Part shown: positions 46,415 to 57,440 of the stretch, piece after piece | Layout of the letters: each line of letters opens with the position of its first letter | Numbering within the stretch: position 1 is the stretch's first letter | NCBI GenBank assembly: GCA_964058845.1 | Contig: CAXKVR010000418.1 | Coordinates: forward strand, 202,501-266,500 | Direction: 5' to 3' | Origin: Carex sylvatica | Taxonomy: Eukaryota > Streptophyta > Magnoliopsida > Poales > Cyperaceae | DNA length: 64,000 nucleotides | The notes under the pieces: model-generated | The model's database searches: none | What the model saw: the letters and a program-made list of their open reading frames with translations, nothing else | What the model was told of the DNA's origin: nothing | Made by a program: the position numbers and the translations under genes

Positions 46415-46805
46415 TAAATTTAGTGTATGATGTGTTCATCAAAAATATTTGATGAGCACCATTATAAAAAATTATTGAATTGACTTCAAATAATAAATTT
46501 AAACAGTTCAAATCAATCTACTTCTTATACTTGTACAATTTTGAAATTTTTGAACTCATTTAGTATAATGTTAAGTGGTAAAAAAATAATGAGAAATGAA
46601 TGTATAATATAACTTATAAAAGTTTATTTTATTTTATTTTTATTGTTTGATTTTGTACTAAATAAATTTAAAACTTTCAAAATTTTATATATACACGCAT
46701 CACTTCTGAAGTAGATTGGTTTCAACTGTTTGAAACCAATTCGATAAAATTTTGAACTCATGCGCAAATCATCTTGATAAGCGCAATACACCCGCTAATT
46801 TGATC
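46415..46805. mobile_element. Degraded foldback MITE related to 2377-2803
   Basis: Arms TGTGTTCATCAAAAATATTTGA and an inverse near 46780, plus TTTAGTATAATGTTAAGTGG and its partner. Many substitutions; the ends cannot be fixed. Confidence 0.6.
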
Positions 46806-47270
46806 CTAATTATATGTCGAAGAGATTCTCTTATGTCTTTGCAATTTATATGGCCAGAAAATAGCCACATTAGAATGTTCTATGACAAATTTTGATAGTT
46901 TCTCAATGAGATATTTTTCTGCCATATAAGATTTAAAATCAATTATTTTCTAAAATCTAAAAGAGCTAATTTTTGAAAAAAATATGTAACAATAAGTTAT
47001 AATTTAAAAAAATGAAAAGTACACTTACAAATTACAGATTTTTTTATTTATATCCAAAAAATAAATAAAATTTAAAAAAATATCCAAACCCCAACAGTAT
47101 TTCCAAAACTATCCAAATCGGAAAAAAAAATTCCGGTTTCAACATCAATAACCAAAAAAAATTTTCCGAAAATTCAATCCCAAAACAGAAAACAAAAATT
47201 CCGGTTTTCAATTCTAGAAAAAAAAATTTGGAAATGGGATTTTTCAATTTTTTTTTTATAAACTCATTTA

Positions 47271-47540
47271 CTATACATATACATATATACATATATACAT
47301 GTATTATATTATATATACATATATACATGTATTATATTATATATATACATGTATTATATTATATATATACATGTATTATATTATATATATACATATATAC
47401 ATGTATTATATTTATAATACATATACATGTATTATATTATATATATACATGTATTATATTATATATATACATATATACATGTATTATATTTATAATACAT
47501 ATACATGTATTATATTATATATACATATATTATAAAAAAA
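47271..47540. repeat. Tandem ATACATGTATTATATTAT palindromic array
   Basis: About ten copies of TATACATGTATTATA with a variable TA spacer. Each unit is self-complementary around ACATGT. Long tyrosine/isoleucine-rich frames across it are artefacts. Cruciform-prone. Confidence 0.92.
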
Positions 47541-48319
47541 ATGAGTTTATAAAAAAAAAAACTCAAACGACGTTTATAAACAAAATACCGATCGTTGTAT
47601 GCCTACCGTTTGCTCGGAGATAATTGGATTATTTGATTATTGTCGACATATACTATTTGCTCAGAGATAGAAAAACGAACACAATAAATAGTAAATACAT
47701 TTTAAAATAATTATATGAATAATTCTTGAATAATATCTTAGGCTTTTGACTAAACAATATACCGATCGTTGTATCTACTGTCGAACGAAAACTTAAACTG
47801 CATTTTTGAGGCACTAAACGATATTTTTTTTGTAATTCTGATGCTTCGAATACTCGGAGTTCTCCCCGGGTGATATTGGATCCATCTTGTCTCTCCCTTT
47901 CCAAAAAGTGGTCATACGCACAAATTCGACTTTCCTAGCCAAAGTTATGGATGTTTAAAGTTTTTTTAAAAGCTAAACTTTGAAAATTCATAACTAATTG
48001 TAAAAAAAATTCAAATAAATTAAAATTTGTGTCAATTCTGTGTATTTTTGAATGCTCTACATGCTGGTGTAATCATTTTTATAATTTGTGTATCAGTTCA
48101 GACTTGCTGATTTACAAGAAGAGGTCAAATTTGATGTTTTTAGTGCATTGCACTATACCAGTGGCCTTTGCTTAGTGCTTGGCTGCTGAGTTTGGACTTG
48201 GTAACATACCAGAGGTCAGTCTAAGGTACTTTGTGCCGCTATTGCGCCGCTATAGTGCGCTATTTTCTTCACAAAATTATTTAAATCAAAATATTAAGAT
48301 CTATAAAAAAAAAAAAAAA

Positions 48320-48697
48320 GAGGGTTCAAATGCACCCAAATGCATCCTATCTTTCAAATCATTTTTCTCTGTTTTTAAAGTCCGAATAGTCAATCCGAAC
48401 CGTTAGATACGATCTATATATTAAGATGTGCTTGGAGACCAAATTTTATATTTTTTGAATTTTTTTACTATTTTTTTAGATTTATTGAAAATCACTGTTT
48501 TTAGCAAATCTGGACCATAAAAAAACAACGATTTTCAATAAATCTAAAAAAATAGTAAAAAAATTTCAAAAAATATAAAATTTGGTCTCCAAGCACATCT
48601 TAATATATAGATCGCATCTAACGGTTCGGATTGACTATTCGGACTTTGAAAACGGAGAAAAATAATTTGAAAGATATGGTGCATTTGAACCCTCCTC
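48320..48697. mobile_element. Core-family foldback MITE, arm type GAGGAGGGTTCAAATGCA
   Basis: Sister of 45473-45870. The left end is slightly truncated (GAGGGTTCAAATGC after poly(A)); the right end GCATTTGAACCCTCCTC is intact. Nested inside the TIR element at 47035. Confidence 0.9.
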
Positions 48698-48772
48698 ATA
48701 AAAAAAATAATAGAGGTTATATATGTATATATAATATAATACATGTATATATGTGTATATAATATTTATAGA

Positions 48773-49193
48773 GAGTGACTAATGTGCAATCGAATGTACA
48801 TGGGCCGAAATACATACGGTTCAAATTTGACTTTTCAAAATTCAAACGGTCGATCTGAACCGTTCATCTTGTTGTCCATATTAATATGTGATTGGAGACC
48901 AAATCTTATATTTGTCTGAATTTTTTTACTATTTATTAAGTATTTTACAAAATTGTTGATCTAACGGTGGCCGCTGATTTTACTGTTTTGTTAAGCCACC
49001 GTTGGATCAACAATTTTGTAAAATACTTAATAAATAGTAAAAAAAATTAGAAAAATATAAAATTTGGTCTCCAAGCACATATTAATATGGACAACAAGAT
49101 GAACAGTTCAGATCGACCGTTTGAATTTTGAAAAGTCAAATTTGAACCGTATGTATTTCGGTCCATGTACATTCGAATGCACATTAGTCACTC
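48773..49193. mobile_element. Core-family foldback MITE, arm type GTGACTAATGTGCAATCG
   Basis: Ends GAGTGACTAATGTGCAATCG and CGAATGCACATTAGTCACTC. The inner core has TAAGTATTTTACAAAATTG instead of the usual TAAGCCACTTTGAAAATTG, on both arms in step. Confidence 0.9.
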
Positions 49194-49859
49194 TCAATAT
49201 TAGTTTATAAAAAAAAATTAGAAAATTCCATTTCCAGGAAAAAAAATTTCAGTTATTGATGTTGAAACCGAAAAAAAAAAATTCGTTTGGGTAGTTTTGA
49301 AAATACTGTCGGAGTTTGAATATTTTTTAAAATTTTATTTATTTTTCGGATATAAATAAAAAAAAAATCGGTACAAATTATCTTGATAATCAAGACATGT
49401 AAATTTAAATTCTAATAATTTATATGCATGTTCCATATAATGTAGATGTTATAGTTATAGAAAATTATCTTTATTTAAATTTTTCAATATTTTAAAATTA
49501 ACGGCTTTCACCGTTGACTAGATCTCTTCAATCCATTTATGTTGGTCAGTCTGTGAGGCTTTTCCAAAGGAATTTGTATCACTAAGGTAACCGAATATTT
49601 ATATTTGGATTTAGACTGTTCAATTAGAATTCGCACGACTATTTAAGTGGCTCTATGTGTTCTATCTCAGACCAAATTAATATGAATTCTGATCGGACGG
49701 CTGTGATCGAAACATAAATATTGTGTTACCTAAAAGGATATGGATTCTTAGAGAGTGGGGTGCAGTTGGATGGGCATTGAATCAAATCCGGTTCAATATT
49801 TAATCATAGCCGTTCAATTCATACAAATTTTAAAGCTATCAAAATTGGTTATTTGTCAG

Positions 49860-50399
49860 TTACATAAGGGTGTAAACGAGCTGGCTCGGGCCGAGCTGGG
49901 CCTTAGCTCGGCTGTTTATTTTGGCTCGAGCCTGGACTTAGGTCATCCGAGCCAAAAACCCTTGGCTCGCTCGTAAAAAGCCAACCCGAGTTAGCTCGCG
50001 AGCTGACGAGCTAGCTCACTGGGTTTTATTGGGCTGCTATTATACAAATTCAAAAATATAAAAATAAGAAAACTCATTCAAAAAATTTAAGAAATCGTCC
50101 TGCAGGCACATCTTCAAGCAACTGAAACCCATATTCTTTCTTCCCAGACCAAAAATACATCAATTTTGCATAATTATATCTTTGAAAATAAAACTGGACT
50201 TAAAATTATACGGAGCTAAACCCTAAATCTACAGTAACTTAACGAGCCGAGCTGGCCCAGTCCGAGCTGACCCCTGGCTCAGCTCGTTTATTTTGTCCCG
50301 AGCCTGAGTCGAGCTGGCTCGTTAACAGCTCGGTCCACTACCGAGCGAGCTGTTAGCGAGCGAGCTAGAGACAAGCCGCGAGCTTTTTGTGCAACCTTA
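49860..50399. mobile_element. hAT-type MITE (AAGGGTGTAAACGAGC...GTGCAACCTTA) nested in a TIR
   Basis: Ends ATAAGGGTGTAAACGAGC and GCTTTTTGTGCAACCTTAT. The interior is rich in GAGCTGGCTCG/CGAGCCAGCTC. It splits the left arm of the surrounding element. The flanks TTTGTCAG and TTTATCAC are similar but not identical. Exact ends may be off by a few bases. Confidence 0.75.
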
Positions 50400-50698
50400 T
50401 TTATCACTCTAAAATTTTCAGATTTAAAAAATGTCATCCCAAAATTTAAAATTATAATAATATCACTTTAAACTTTATTAATTTTTAATTTTGTCACTCT
50501 AAATAATTAATGACTAAAATACTCTCCCTTCTTTTTCTCTTCTTCTTCTCCTGCCATGGCAAAGGCCTATTCAAATTGGTTAAGAACAGTAAAAGTTGCT
50601 GCTTAAGAACAAGTAGCCAAACTTTGAAGTAAATTTAATTTAAATAACACATTTCTATTCTACTGTATTTGCAAATAAACAGAACTCCTCAAGTTTGC

Positions 50699-50857
50699 GG
50701 AAACAAATCTGCTGTGATCCATAGGAATTGCAGGGACCTGTAATTCCAAATCCAACCTTTCATTTGTTTTGAGATTCGTGCATTTAGAAAAATGAAAAGT
50801 TTGATTTGGAATAACAGGGACCTGCAATTCCGTTTGGATCGCAGCAGATTTATTTCC
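50699..50857. mobile_element. Small MITE, ends GGAAACAAATCTGCTGTGAT
   Basis: 159 bp. GGAAACAAATCTGCTGTGAT and the inverse ATCGCAGCAGATTTATTTCC. CAAGTTTGC flanks both sides (50690-50698 and 50858-50866), a perfect 9-bp duplication. Interior GGAATTGCAGGGACCTG and inverse. Confidence 0.92.
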
Positions 50858-51930
50858 CAAGTTTGCACCCACGACCTAACAGTGAAAATAATTTGCAATT
50901 AATATGCAAACTAACTGTTTGCTCCCCTAAGCCAAACAGCATATGTGAAGGCAAATTGGAATGAGGAAAAATTTTGGTGTATTTGCAAATTTGAGAGTGC
51001 CTACTTTGGACAAAACAAGTGTATGCAAGTTACAAAGGTACATGTATCCATCCAACATGAATAAGAGACAGCTCTGCTAGAGTTGCGTGTATCTCTTCTT
51101 CATTTGATGCTTGACGCTGTTATTTCAGCCAAGAAGATTGAATAGGCCTTTCGCCATGGCAGGAGAAGAAGAGGAAAGAGAAAAAAGGAGAGTATTTTAG
51201 TCATTAATTATTTGGAGTGATAAAATTAAAAATTAATGAAGTTTAGAGTGACATTATTATAATTTCAAATTTCGGGATGACGTTTTTCAAATTTGAAGAT
51301 TTTAAAGTGACAAATAACCATTTTTCCCAAAAATTTATGATCTATATCATTAGAATGAGGACCCAATTATTTTTGTCTCTTGTCATTGCCATTTTTATCA
51401 TTGACCCCAAAAAAAAAAAAATTATCCTCATGTCCAATTCGAGCATATCAACAAACATAAAATCTGCAAATAATTATTTAATATAGAAATACTCAAAAAT
51501 AGAATGTTACTTGTTTTCTTCTGATCGATATGTTGTTGAAAAATAAAAATTGATGACATTTTTTAGGTCGTGAGGAAAAAATCAACTCTTCAAGTTTTTC
51601 TTCTTTCTCATATCACTATCTAACATAGCATAAAATATTCAATCAATTATTCACTATAAAATTAATACATTCTAATTATAGTGCATCAATATCCTTACTA
51701 AATATTGTTAATCAAACTCTTCTTATTCTCACATCTCTATCCAGTAAGTCCAAAAATCATACGTGTATAATCACATAAAAGGTACTCAAAATGAAATGCT
51801 ACCTGATTTTTACTGTTCAATAATCTTCTTGAAAAAAAATAGCAGTCAAGGAAGAATATATCACGAGAGAAAAACAACTCTGAGATTTTTTTTGTTATTC
51901 TCACATCACTTTCTAGCAGCGAGAAGTAAC

Positions 51931-52439
51931 TAGGGGTGTTCAAACAGTCAGTTCAGTTGAAACTGAACTAAAATAATTGAATCAAACTTTTTTTTTTTGT
52001 TTTCAAAAATAGAATCGAACCAAACTGATTAAACTTATAAACCGATTAAAAATTGAACCAAACAAACCGATGTAAATTTTGGTTTGTTCGGTTCAACCTG
52101 AAGTAAACCTATTGGTGCCATTATTAACGAAAATTACACATGTTCATACACAAGTTGTTTAATTCTATACAAAATATGTAGATATTCTAAAATATTTAAA
52201 CTAAAATGAAAGAAAGGAAGCAATAATTGAACCAAACAAAATATATACTTGAACCAATATAATTTGGTCGGTTCGGTTTAGTCAGTTTTGAAAAGCCTAA
52301 ACCGACCCAATCCATTTAAATCAAAATAATTAAAAAATTCAACCGAATCAATCCATTTAAACCGAAAAACCAACCATTTAAACTGAATTTTTTTGGTTCG
52401 GTTGAAAACCGAACAAACCGAACCATTTGACCACCCCTA
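51931..52439. mobile_element. hAT-type MITE (TAGGGGTGTTCAAAC...TTTGACCACCCCTAA)
   Basis: Inverted ends as in many plant hAT MITEs. The interior consists of TTGGTTCGGTT/AACCGAACC repeats. The flanking 8-mers do not match well, so the insertion is probably old. Confidence 0.75.
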
Positions 52440-52735
52440 AGCGTTTACATGCAAAATATTCAATCATTTATCAACTACAAAATTTATTACATGTTTATTT
52501 TGAATTATCAGTAGTCTTACAGAAATGACAATAATTTACACTGCACATTTCATTACATCATGGTAAATAAAACTATTAATTTTTTTTGTATTCTCACGCC
52601 TTTTTTCAAACTAAGTGAGAAATCATAGGTGTATAGTTACGCTTTATGGTATATTTTTTTAGAGAGAATTTTTAGTGTGCTTATAAACTTTTAAAATAGC
52701 AGATGTTTCCATGAAAAACATCAATAATATTCAAT

Positions 52736-53133
52736 GAGTAGGGTTAAAATGCATCATTGATTTTGTGTCTTAATCATACCTCACATCTATATTTTCGTTT
52801 ACAAAGTTCAAACAGTCAATCCGAACCGCTCAACATGATCTCCATATTAAAATGTGCTTAGAGACCAAATTTTATATTTTTTCAAATTTTTTTACTATTT
52901 TTTTAGATAGGTACAAAATCACTGTATCTGGACCATCCAAAAACAGTGATTTTGTACCTATCTAAAAAACTAGGAAAAAAAATTCAAAAAATATAAAATT
53001 TGGTCTCTAAGCACATTTTAATATGGAGATTATGTTGAGCGGTTCGGATCGACTGTTTGAACTTTATAAACAGAAATATAGACATGAGGTATGGCTAGGA
53101 CACAAAACCCAATGGTGCATTTTAACCCTACTC
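52736..53133. mobile_element. Core-family foldback MITE, arm type GAGTAGGGTTAAAATGCA, 9-bp target duplication
   Basis: Ends GAGTAGGGTTAAAATGCA and TGCATTTTAACCCTACTC are exact inverses. ATATTCAAT flanks both sides (52727-52735 and 53134-53142). The loop AGATAGGTACAAAATCACTG differs from other copies. Confidence 0.94.
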
Positions 53134-53142
53134 ATATTCAAT

Positions 53143-54056
53143 ATATCTATAAAAAAAATAACATTCTTTCTCATATCCTCTTTTATTCTTTAAATATGTT
53201 ATTTAGTTATTTTAAAAGTTAGATCAACAAATATACCACTTCTCACAAAATGCTATTTTTCTCACTTTTCTTTCTCTTACAACTTCATTTTTTTTTTTTT
53301 ACCTTAACCTCACTCTCAATAAACCGAACAGTGTTAAATACCCCTGAAATTTTACAAATTATCCATAAAATTTTTAAATTTTGCAAAAATTATTACAAGT
53401 AGCCTTTCTCATAAAATGAAATTATATTATATTTATTCATCCAGCCCCTCAGCCCCCTCCAATTTTAATTTATAGATTCCTTCTGACCTTACCAAAACTA
53501 TAATAATCAACTTCCGCCATCTTACATCACAACTTCCGCATCTTACATCACAATAAAAATGTTGCTATCAAACTTTTCTTACTCTCATATCTCTACTCAA
53601 CCAATCGAAAAATCACATGCGTATAATCTCGTTTTCTTAATTATCTCATAAAAAAATACTCAAAATTAATTAAATGCTACTTTGGTTTTTATTGTTAATC
53701 TAGTTGAAAAGGTAATTTTAAAAAAAAGTATATTATTAACTTGAAAAGTAAAATTTAAGAAAGTATATTATGTCTCAAGAAACTCCGTAGTCTTTGTTGT
53801 TCTCGTGTCACTCTCGAGAGTGTATCTATAAACTGTAAAAGTTTAAATAGCGTTTATGCATCATAGCGGAACGATCGAAAAAACAATGCTATTGTCATAT
53901 TGCGCTGCTATAGCACACTATAGCGTTAATAACATCATAGCTTTTATGGTCAAAAAAAACTATAGCGCGCTATTTACCTGATAAAATATTTGACCATTTA
54001 TCAACTAAATTTTTTATTTCAATTTATAAAGTCTTACATAATACAAAATAATAACA
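53143..54056. other. AT-rich spacer, no gene seen
   Basis: A CTATAGCGCGCTAT-type palindrome cluster lies near 53885-53970. A related motif (CGCCGCTATAGTGCGCTAT) occurs near 48250. Confidence 0.4.
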
Positions 54057-54139
<83 letters not shown>

Positions 54140-54185
54140 AATAATCATAATAATAATAGTAATATTAATAATAGTAATAGTAGTA

Positions 54186-54228
<43 letters not shown>
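54057..54228. repeat. (AAT)n microsatellite
   Basis: Long ATA/AAT run with AAC interruptions, ending at a MITE insertion. A second (AAT)n run lies at 54591-54625 on the other side of the MITE. Confidence 0.95.
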
Positions 54229-54589
54229 GAGGAGGGATCAAGTTACAACATTTTTTGAGTTACAACAAGCATTTTCTACATTTTCAAAGTCCAAATCGTC
54301 GATCCGATGTGATCTCCACAATAAAATGTGCTTGGAGACCAAATTTTACATTTTTTGGAATTTTTTTACTATTTATTAAGATGAGTACAAAAACTAGTCA
54401 AATTCAGACCATTGAATTTTATACCCATCTTAATAAATAGTAAACAAATTCCAAAAAATATAAAATTTGGTCTCCAAGCACATTTTATTGTGGAGATCAC
54501 ATCTAATAGTTTGGATCGACGATTTGGACTTTGAAAATGTAAAAAACACTTGTTGTAACTCAAAAAATATTGTAACTTGATCCCTCCTC
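54229..54589. mobile_element. Core-family foldback MITE, arm type GAGGAGGGATCAAGTTACA
   Basis: Ends GAGGAGGGATCAAGTTACA and TGTAACTTGATCCCTCCTC are exact inverses. The flanks are TAATAATAA on both sides, consistent with a 9-bp duplication but not distinguishable from the microsatellite. Confidence 0.9.
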
Positions 54590-54626
<37 letters not shown>

Positions 54627-54957
54627 CAACACCGTAGGTTACATCATGATAAAATAAAATAAAATAAAAATTACTCTCACACCTCTTTCGAACTATGCAA
54701 GTAATTACACGTGTACAGCTACGATTTTTATGTTATAATTTTTTTAATGACTGTCCGACTGATCCGAACAAATTCAAATCTGTCATCTTCATGTACGTAA
54801 TTGTACAAACCTTTTATGGCACATCCAAACAAAATCAGTTGTTTGATTAAAACATGAGACGAAACTTTTTAATTAATAATTAATATATATGTGATGTTAG
54901 TCAAGAATTTTGCTACAAGTTACTACTACAAACCTTTTTTTTTTACTAAAGGACTCA

Positions 54958-55340
54958 ATTGTTCCACCATTTCACTTGCACCATTTTATCCACCAAACTT
55001 TTTATTTATACCATATTAAAAAAAAAAAAATGTTTTCGATGGATTTTAAAAAATACAAGGGCCACTAAGTCAATCTGCGGCACCATTCTTGGAGGGCCGC
55101 AGATTGATTTGAAGCCCGTCAAAAACTTAAAAATGCATTGTAATATTAAATATATTTTAATTTTTTAGGAGCCTCCAAACTAATATGTAGCCTTCCAAGA
55201 ATGATCGCAGATTGGTTTTGGACTTTGGTATTTCTCGAAATCCACCAAAACATGATTTTTTGGTTTTTTTTCTTCTTTTTTTTGAATTTGGTATAAATAA
55301 AAATTTCGGTTTTATCCATCTATGACAATGTGGAGATACA
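54958..55340. mobile_element. Foldback MITE with TTTTTATTTATACC arms
   Basis: CTTTTTATTTATACCA (near 54998) pairs with TTGGTATAAATAAAAA (near 55288). ATGTTTTCGATGGATTTT pairs with AAATCCACCAAAACAT. The centre has CGCAGATTGATTTGAAGCC. The element at 57441 shares the GCCGCAGATTGA motif. Confidence 0.65.
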
Positions 55341-55620
55341 AGCATCACTAAGACCAATTTATGTTTAAAACTTAAACTACCTAACCCAACAATGACTTGA
55401 AATTTATTACCAAATCTAACCGAAAGTGCTATCTTTGTAAAATATTAAGACTTTTGGATTTTTAGAGAAGGTGTGTTGGATTATGTAAAATTTTACAGAA
55501 TTGATGTCTGATTCAACTATGATAACATTGTTTTAGCCGTTAAGCTACAACAAGAATTTATGCAATTAAGTTACAAATATATCTTTGAAATAATTAGGGA
55601 TCATCATGAATAAAATAAGA

Positions 55621-56358
55621 TTTTTTTTTTTTGAAACCTTGACAGTGGCTGTGAAGTATAATTTTTATTAATTAAAACGTAAAATATATCCATCGTTCTA
55701 CATCAAAAACATCATCTAACTACATCATCTAAAAAATATTCACATCTAAACATCAACATCTAACAACACAAACAAATAAAACAACAACAAAAACAAACCA
55801 TGCATATCCTTTAGTGGTAGATACTGATAACCTTCAATATTAGCTGGCTAGCGACTAAAGGAAAAGAGACATTTTTTTTCTTATTTTTCTATTTGGGTTG
55901 CGGGTGGAGAAGGCAGGGTGCCGCAGTGGTGGGAGTACAAAGAGAGATGAGAGCCGACAACTAGGGCTATTACTGCCAACTGTCTTTAGTTCTCCCAACA
56001 ATGGTGAAGGAAAAAAAAGTGCCGATAGACAAGAGAGATGACGACTAGGGCTATTATCGTTAACTTTCTCTTCTCCCGATGGATAGGTGCTGGAGTAGGG
56101 GGTAGGAACGAGTAGCGCTTGCTGGCAGCTAGGATTTGTTGAAGAGAAAGCATGATGGACAAGAGTGAAAAAGAACGGAGGAGAGAATGGAGAAGGCAGA
56201 GAAGAAGAGAAGAGGGTTATCGGTGAGGATCCCCCATCGTCCCAAGAGGGAGCGGAAGGGAGGACGGAGCTGAGGAGACTTGTTGGCAGAGAGATGTAAG
56301 GAAGGAGATGAACGGGCGGAATAAAACAAGAATTGTCGATTAATGGTCACTTTAGAGG
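55621..56358 (-). mobile_element. Retroposed sequence (738 bp) with 20-bp target duplication
   Basis: TCATCATGAATAAAATAAGA occurs exactly at 55601-55620 and 56359-56378. The insert reads on the minus strand and ends in poly(A) (a 12-T run at 55621 on the plus strand), preceded by a hairpin-like CTTCACAGCCACTGTCAAGG. Long exact flanks plus poly(A) are the signature of target-primed reverse transcription by LINE machinery. The 5' part is CT-rich and GC-richer than its surroundings. No LINE reverse transcriptase is present. It could be a SINE-like element, a 5'-truncated LINE tail or a retrocopied transcript. Confidence 0.8.
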
Positions 56359-56691
56359 TCATCATGAATAAAATAAGAATTGCATTAATTACTGGTCACA
56401 TTTTCTCCGGAGAATAAATTGATTTGCTACATACTTTAAAATTGGTTTGCTACTGGTCATATGACAGTATGGGACTATGGGTTTATACAATATATTTATA
56501 AATGTTCTCCAAAACAAAATTTTAATATCCAACAACCAAAATCCTATTCATGTTCATTGCAATTTTGCAAGCATTACGTATGCATGATCATATATATTGA
56601 CATGACATTTAATAAATAATTAATCATGATCACTGTGAATCAGTTGCCGTGGAACCTACACATTATATATATATAAAGAGAGAGAGAGAGA

Positions 56692-57097
56692 GAGGAGCTA
56701 ATATACAATTGATTGTTCTTAGCTTCCCGTGCAATCAAGTTGTCTTTTAATTTTTAAAGTCCAAATAATCAATCCAAACTGTTAGATGTGTTCTCCATAT
56801 TAAAATGTGTCAGGAGACCAAATTTTACATTTTTTAAATTTTTTTTACTATTTATTAAGCCACTTTGAAAACCGCTGATCCAATGGTGGCTTAACCAAAC
56901 AGTAAAATCAAAAGCTACCATTGGATCAGCGAGCTTAATAAATAGTAAAAAAAATTCTAAAAACTGTAAAATTTGGTCTCCTAGCACATTTTAATATGGA
57001 GATCACATCTAACGGCTTGGATCAATCATTTGGACTTTAAAAATTAGAAGACGACTTGGTTGCACGGGAGGCTAGGAACAATCGATTGTATATTAGC

Positions 57098-57104
<7 letters not shown>
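56692..57104. mobile_element. Core-family foldback MITE, arm type GAGGAGCTAATATACAATTG
   Basis: GAGGAGCTAATATACAATTG with a partner near TCGATTGTATATTAGCC. CTTAGCTTCCCGTGC pairs with GCACGGGAGGCTAGG. GA and CT microsatellites flank the ends, obscuring the exact right terminus. Confidence 0.85.
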
Positions 57105-57145
<41 letters not shown>

Positions 57146-57419
57146 GCTACGCATATCATAGAGGGCCTTTGTGCAACAGCTTAATATTTGAGTTTTCAAA
57201 ATCCTAAATGTCGATTCGAACCGTTCAACATTATCTTCATATTAATATGTACTTGCAAATCAAATTTTACAGTTTTTTAGAAAAAAATTTGCTATTTTTT
57301 TAAATAGATAGAAAATCACTTGATATGAATACAGAATTTTCAAATCAAGTGATTTTCTACCTATCTAAAACAATAGCAAAAAAATTATAAAAAATGTAAA
57401 ATTTGGTTTGCAAGTACAA
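57146..57419. mobile_element. Core-family foldback MITE, right arm truncated
   Basis: Left arm ATGCTACGCATATCATAGAG type (related to 13613). The core uses TACTTGCAAATCAAATTTTA, and the loop is AAAATCACTTGATATGAA with its inverse. Similarity ends at TTTGCAAGTACA, where the next foldback begins. Confidence 0.78.
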
Positions 57420-57440
57420 ATGTAAAAAATCACATTTTCT

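Larger units (their letters stand above)
47035..49371. mobile_element. 2.3-kb non-autonomous TIR element, Mutator-like, 9-bp target duplication
   Basis: The left terminal region (CAGATTTTTTTATTTATATCC, then AAACCCCAACAGTATTTCCAAA and CGGTTTCAACATCAATAAC) is the inverse of 49200-49371. TACAAATTA flanks both ends (47026-47034 and 49372-49380), a perfect 9-bp duplication. No transposase is recognisable. Inside are an ATACATGTAT array, two nested core-family MITEs (48320 and 48773) and about 700 bp of unknown sequence. That stretch contains TACCGATCGTTGTAT twice (47586 and 47760) and might be captured host DNA. Confidence 0.85.
49847..51319. mobile_element. TIR element with about 180-bp inverted ends, interrupted
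   Basis: The left arm GGTTATTTGTCA...CATGGCAAAGGCCTATTC, resumed at 50400-50575 after an insertion, is the inverse of 51140-51319 (GAATAGGCCTTTCGCCATGG...GTGACAAATAACC). The centre is about 570 bp and contains a small MITE at 50699. No transposase frame. The target duplication is not clear. Confidence 0.75.

Noticed and set aside
47228..47623. 131-residue Tyr/Ile-rich frame
   Set aside because: Produced entirely by the ATACATGTAT array; every frame there is open by composition.
48179..48406. 75-residue frame in the 47035-49371 element
   Set aside because: It runs through poly(A) into a nested MITE. The first 18 residues could come from captured DNA but are too short to identify.
56129..56365. 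78-residue minus-strand frame starting at the right edge of the retroposed insert
   Set aside because: Its start codon lies inside the target duplication, that is, in flanking DNA, so it cannot be an original gene of the insert.
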